A DNA stretch of 7,005 nt from an uncultured Demequina sp. (GTDB taxonomy: Bacteria > Actinomycetota > Actinomycetes > Actinomycetales > Demequinaceae): NCBI GenBank assembly GCA_937925595.1, contig CALALQ010000281.1:1-7005 (forward strand), in the 5' to 3' direction. The notes under the pieces are model-generated. The model saw nothing but the letters and a program-made list of their open reading frames with translations. It searched no databases and was not told the DNA's origin. Positions 4,548-7,005 of this stretch are shown in pieces. A program made the translations under genes and the position numbers. The stretch's first letter is position 1. Each line of letters begins with the position of its first letter.

Positions 4548-5693
4548 ATGAAAGCAGTCGTCTACGAAGGCCCGCGCAAGGTCAGCGTCAACGATGTACC
4601 GGACGCCCGCATCGAGCGCCCGACCGACATCCTCGTCCGGATCACGACCACCAATATCTGCGGGTCGGACCTGCACATGTACGAGGGCAGGACCGACTTC
4701 GAAACCGGTCGCTGGTTCGGCCACGAGAACATGGGCGAGGTGATCGAGGTAGGCGACGGCGTCGACAAGGTTCGCGTGGGCGACTATGTGGTTCTGCCGT
4801 TCAACGTGGCCTGCGGCCACTGCAAGAACTGCGAGCGCGGCTACACGAACTACTGTCTGACCGCACAGCCGAAGCCCGAGTGGGCGGGTGCCGCCTACGG
4901 GTTCGCCGACATGGGCCCCTGGGCCGGCGGTCAAGCGGAGCTGCTGCGCGTGCCGTGGGGCGATTTCAACGCGCTCCGCTTGGGAGAGGACGCCCAGGAG
5001 AAGCAGGCCGATTATGTGATGCTCGCCGACATCTTCCCGACCGGCTACCACGCAACCGAGATGGCCCATGTGAAGCCGGGCGACCAGACCGTGATCTACG
5101 GGGCCGGGCCTGTGGGATGGATGGCTGCGTACTCCGCGATCCTCAAAGGCGCGGGCAGAGTGATGGTCGTGGACCGACACCCCGACCGGCTGAAGAAGAT
5201 CGAGGAGATCGGGGCCATCCCGATCGACGACTCCAAGGTCGATCCGGTCGAGGCGGTGAACGAGATGACCATGGGACTCGGGGCCGACAACGGATGCGAG
5301 TGCGTCGGCTACCAGGCCCACGACCCGGAGGGCCAAGAGGATGTCACGCTGACGCTGAACCGGCTCGTCCAGTCGGTCCGCTTCACCGGAAAGATCGGCG
5401 TGGTCGGGGTGTTCGTTCCGCAAGATCCCGGAGCAGCCGATGAGTTGGCGAAGCAGGGCAAAGTGGCCTTCGACTTCGGGCAGTTCTGGTTCCGCGGCCA
5501 GAAGCTGGGCAGCGGTCAGTGCCCGGTCAAGCGATACAACCGGGCGCTGCGCGACCTCGTCGCAGGAGGAAAGGCCACACCGTCCATGATCGTGAGTCAC
5601 GAGCTGTCCCTCGACGAGGCCCCTGGGGCCTACGAGCATTTCGACAAGCGGGATGACGGTTGGACCAAGGTCGTTCTTCACCCGGCGTCGTGA
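4548..5693 (+). CDS. fdhA: Zinc-dependent dehydrogenase, glutathione-independent formaldehyde dehydrogenase type
   Basis: This 381-aa cytoplasmic medium-chain dehydrogenase most resembles the glutathione-independent, NAD-linked formaldehyde dehydrogenase of Pseudomonas putida. The start is ATG 4548 with GGAAGG seven bases upstream. Catalytic zinc ligands are C38 (NICGSDLH) and H59-E60 (GHEN). The structural zinc site is C89, C92, C95 and C103. FNVACGHCKNC and the AYGFADMGPWAGGQAE segment (116-131) are signatures of this subfamily. The Rossmann fold has G185-A-G-P-V-G190 and D209, favouring NAD over NADP. The C-terminus reads SLDEAPGAYEHFDKRDDGWTKVVL. The family oxidises formaldehyde to formate, sometimes dismutating aldehydes; short alcohols or other aldehydes are possible substrates here, so the symbol is provisional. 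It probably works in aldehyde detoxification. It stands alone after a dehydrogenase fossil and converges on a glycosyltransferase gene. Confidence 0.9.
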   Translation: MKAVVYEGPRKVSVNDVPDARIERPTDILVRITTTNICGSDLHMYEGRTDFETGRWFGHENMGEVIEVGDGVDKVRVGDYVVLPFNVACGHCKNCERGYTNYCLTAQPKPEWAGAAYGFADMGPWAGGQAELLRVPWGDFNALRLGEDAQEKQADYVMLADIFPTGYHATEMAHVKPGDQTVIYGAGPVGWMAAYSAILKGAGRVMVVDRHPDRLKKIEEIGAIPIDDSKVDPVEAVNEMTMGLGADNGCECVGYQAHDPEGQEDVTLTLNRLVQSVRFTGKIGVVGVFVPQDPGAADELAKQGKVAFDFGQFWFRGQKLGSGQCPVKRYNRALRDLVAGGKATPSMIVSHELSLDEAPGAYEHFDKRDDGWTKVVLHPAS

Positions 5694-5699
5694 CCAACG

Positions 5700-5711
5700 G
5701 GCGGGCCCGCC
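5700..5711. other. Perfect 12-bp palindrome in convergent gap
   Basis: GGCGGGCCCGCC is self-complementary and lies in the 40-bp gap between the convergent dehydrogenase (stop 5693) and glycosyltransferase (stop 5734) genes. It has no loop or U-tract, so as a terminator it would be weak. No better hairpin is visible in the gap, so termination here may depend on Rho or on imperfect structure. Confidence 0.4.
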
Positions 5712-5733
5712 GATCAGACGGGTACTGGCATCG

Positions 5734-7005
5734 TTACCCAGTGACGTCGGATCCGTCCGGCTTGAATCGGAGATCGTCGGCGAGGAGGTCGAGTTCGTGC
5801 TCGAGACGGTGCTGATCCAGCTCGGTGCGGATCTGTGTCGAGAGGTTCGCGGCGGCTGAGCGGTAGCGGTCGTCGCTGAGCAGGGCGCGGACGGCTGACG
5901 CGATCTTCCGCGGGTCCGCGGACGGGCGGAGCACGATCGCAGCACCGGCTCTCGCGGCGATGCCGGCGTTGTCACGTTGATCGCGGCCGAGTGGGATGCA
6001 GACGGCGGGGGTGCCTGCTGCCATGGCCTTAATGAGCGTGCCGTGCCCGGCGTGCGTGATGACCGCCGCCGCCTCCGGGAACAGGTCGTGATGCGCGGCG
6101 CGCTGGACGACCCGGACGGAAGGGGTGGACGGCACTGACCGTGGGTCGATGGCAGGGCCGGTCGTGACCAGGCCGCGCACTCCGAGCCCGCGCAACGTGT
6201 CGAGGGCGGCGATGATGCGGCGAAGCAGATCTTCCTGCCGCATCCAGGTGCTGGAAAGTCCGACGACCACGAGCGGGCCTTCGCCTTCGGGCAGCTGTGT
6301 CGGCGGGTCGCCGTCGAGCGGGATGTCGTCGAGGACCGGCCCGGTGTAGACCACGTTCGCTCGACGTCGGGACGGATGATCGAACGCTGTGGCGGTCATG
6401 ACGAACACCCGGTCAGCCGCGTCCCATTGCTGCCAGACGTCGGTCAGCGGGGGAAGCGACCGACGTGCGCGGGCACGGTTGAGGTCCGGCAGTCCGCCGT
6501 TCCAGAGTCGGGAGAACAGGCGGGCACTCAGCGTGTCCCTGGCTCGACCCAGCGGCCCATGTGCGGGCGCAAGGCCGAGGCCGAGGGGCGGGCGATCAGG
6601 CGCGGGCCGCACGTCGATGTTCGGTACCAGCACGGCGTGACGAACCCCGGCCGCCTGCGCGCCGACGAGTGCACCGAGCAGCGCGCCGTCGGCCAACACC
6701 GCCTCGGCCGGCTGCGCCTCGAGCGCTGCCGTGACGTCGTGCGCGTACCGGTCGGCCGCCCCCGTCACCATACGGTCGCGCACGCGGCGGAACTGCCCGA
6801 TCGGGGTGCGGCATTCCCAATCCTTGAAGAGATCGTCCTCTCGAGCCGTCGATGCCCGGTTGGGAGCCGTCTGCCAGCGCGCGAAGCGTGCGCCCACAGC
6901 GTCCACACCCGCAGCCAGGGTGTCGTCGCCCAGCACCTCCACACGATGACCGCGTTCGACGAGACGGCGGGCGACGCCGAGCATCGGTGGGACGGTGCCG
7001 CCGCC
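5734..7005 (-). CDS. GT1/MGT-type glycosyltransferase (5' end outside window)
   Basis: The visible 423 residues are nearly a full GT-B glycosyltransferase of family GT1, resembling UDP-glucosyl/glucuronosyl and macrolide glycosyltransferases. It begins GGGTVPPMLGVARRLVERGH, the N-terminal acceptor-domain loop and first helix; only about 10-15 residues should be missing. ATG 6984 falls inside this conserved motif and is not the start. The C-terminal nucleotide-sugar domain holds GLSSTW (start of its first strand), then HDLFPEAAAVITHAGHGTL with H318-A-G-H-G-T. AAGTPAVCIPLGRDQRDNA follows, with D342-Q343 at the sugar-binding Asp-Gln of the donor motif. HAGHGT replaces the plant-type HCGWNS and is usual in actinobacterial members. 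These enzymes glycosylate small hydrophobic acceptors such as natural products, macrolides or lipids; the acceptor cannot be told from sequence. It converges on the dehydrogenase with a 40-bp gap and is not obviously functionally linked to it. Confidence 0.92.
   Translation of the reverse strand, partial: GGGTVPPMLGVARRLVERGHRVEVLGDDTLAAGVDAVGARFARWQTAPNRASTAREDDLFKDWECRTPIGQFRRVRDRMVTGAADRYAHDVTAALEAQPAEAVLADGALLGALVGAQAAGVRHAVLVPNIDVRPAPDRPPLGLGLAPAHGPLGRARDTLSARLFSRLWNGGLPDLNRARARRSLPPLTDVWQQWDAADRVFVMTATAFDHPSRRRANVVYTGPVLDDIPLDGDPPTQLPEGEGPLVVVGLSSTWMRQEDLLRRIIAALDTLRGLGVRGLVTTGPAIDPRSVPSTPSVRVVQRAAHHDLFPEAAAVITHAGHGTLIKAMAAGTPAVCIPLGRDQRDNAGIAARAGAAIVLRPSADPRKIASAVRALLSDDRYRSAAANLSTQIRTELDQHRLEHELDLLADDLRFKPDGSDVTG

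Noticed and set aside
4449..5975. 508-codon leftward reading frame opposite the dehydrogenase
   Set aside because: It is antisense to a well-supported zinc dehydrogenase with all metal ligands and overlaps the glycosyltransferase end. Its composition (runs of His, Arg, Val, Leu, no motif) is that of a mirror frame in GC-rich DNA.

Overview
The window is high-GC DNA with strongly GC-biased third codon positions, frequent GTG starts and actinobacterial-type genes (a glutathione-independent formaldehyde dehydrogenase-like enzyme, an MGT-type glycosyltransferase, a response regulator). It fits an actinomycete chromosome, plausibly Microbacteriaceae or a relative. That assignment is inference; no rRNA or other taxonomic marker is present.

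Left edge (1-842): the start of a response regulator gene runs leftward off the window. Divergent from it is a gene for a small exported protein with four acidic repeats of about 13 residues. The shared 195-bp gap carries a short direct repeat that could be a regulator site. A 14-bp hairpin at 810-842 closes the exported-protein gene.

Middle (843-4190): this accessory-looking block is the most interesting part. Leftward come a one-TM protein with a beta-rich tail (2735-2235), then a 299-aa all-helical protein with an R-x6-H motif (2156-1257), then a tail of tiny, broken or overlapping reading frames (1260-843). Rightward from the same intergenic region comes a 378-aa helical protein with an RN-x3-H motif (2876-4012). 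The R-x4-6-H motifs resemble those of HEPN domains, many of which are RNases in toxin and anti-phage systems. The two proteins and the membrane protein may therefore form one uncharacterised cassette, but no function is proven. The 299-aa gene is preceded by a strong Shine-Dalgarno sequence, a 9-codon leader frame ending in a GTGA overlap with its start, and two mutually exclusive hairpins that involve that Shine-Dalgarno. This looks like a small translational switch. The block ends at a textbook intrinsic terminator (4153-4187) preceded by a (CGAA)n microsatellite.

Right edge (4191-7005): a fossil C-terminus of a zinc alcohol dehydrogenase (about 4349-4500) lies directly before an intact zinc-dependent, FdhA-like dehydrogenase (4548-5693). 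Convergent with it, 40 bp away, is a GT1 glycosyltransferase (5734 to beyond 7005) that lacks only its first residues. The dehydrogenase fossil and the decayed frames at the other end suggest the middle block was inserted or rearranged here, although no integrase, transposase or clear attachment repeats are visible.
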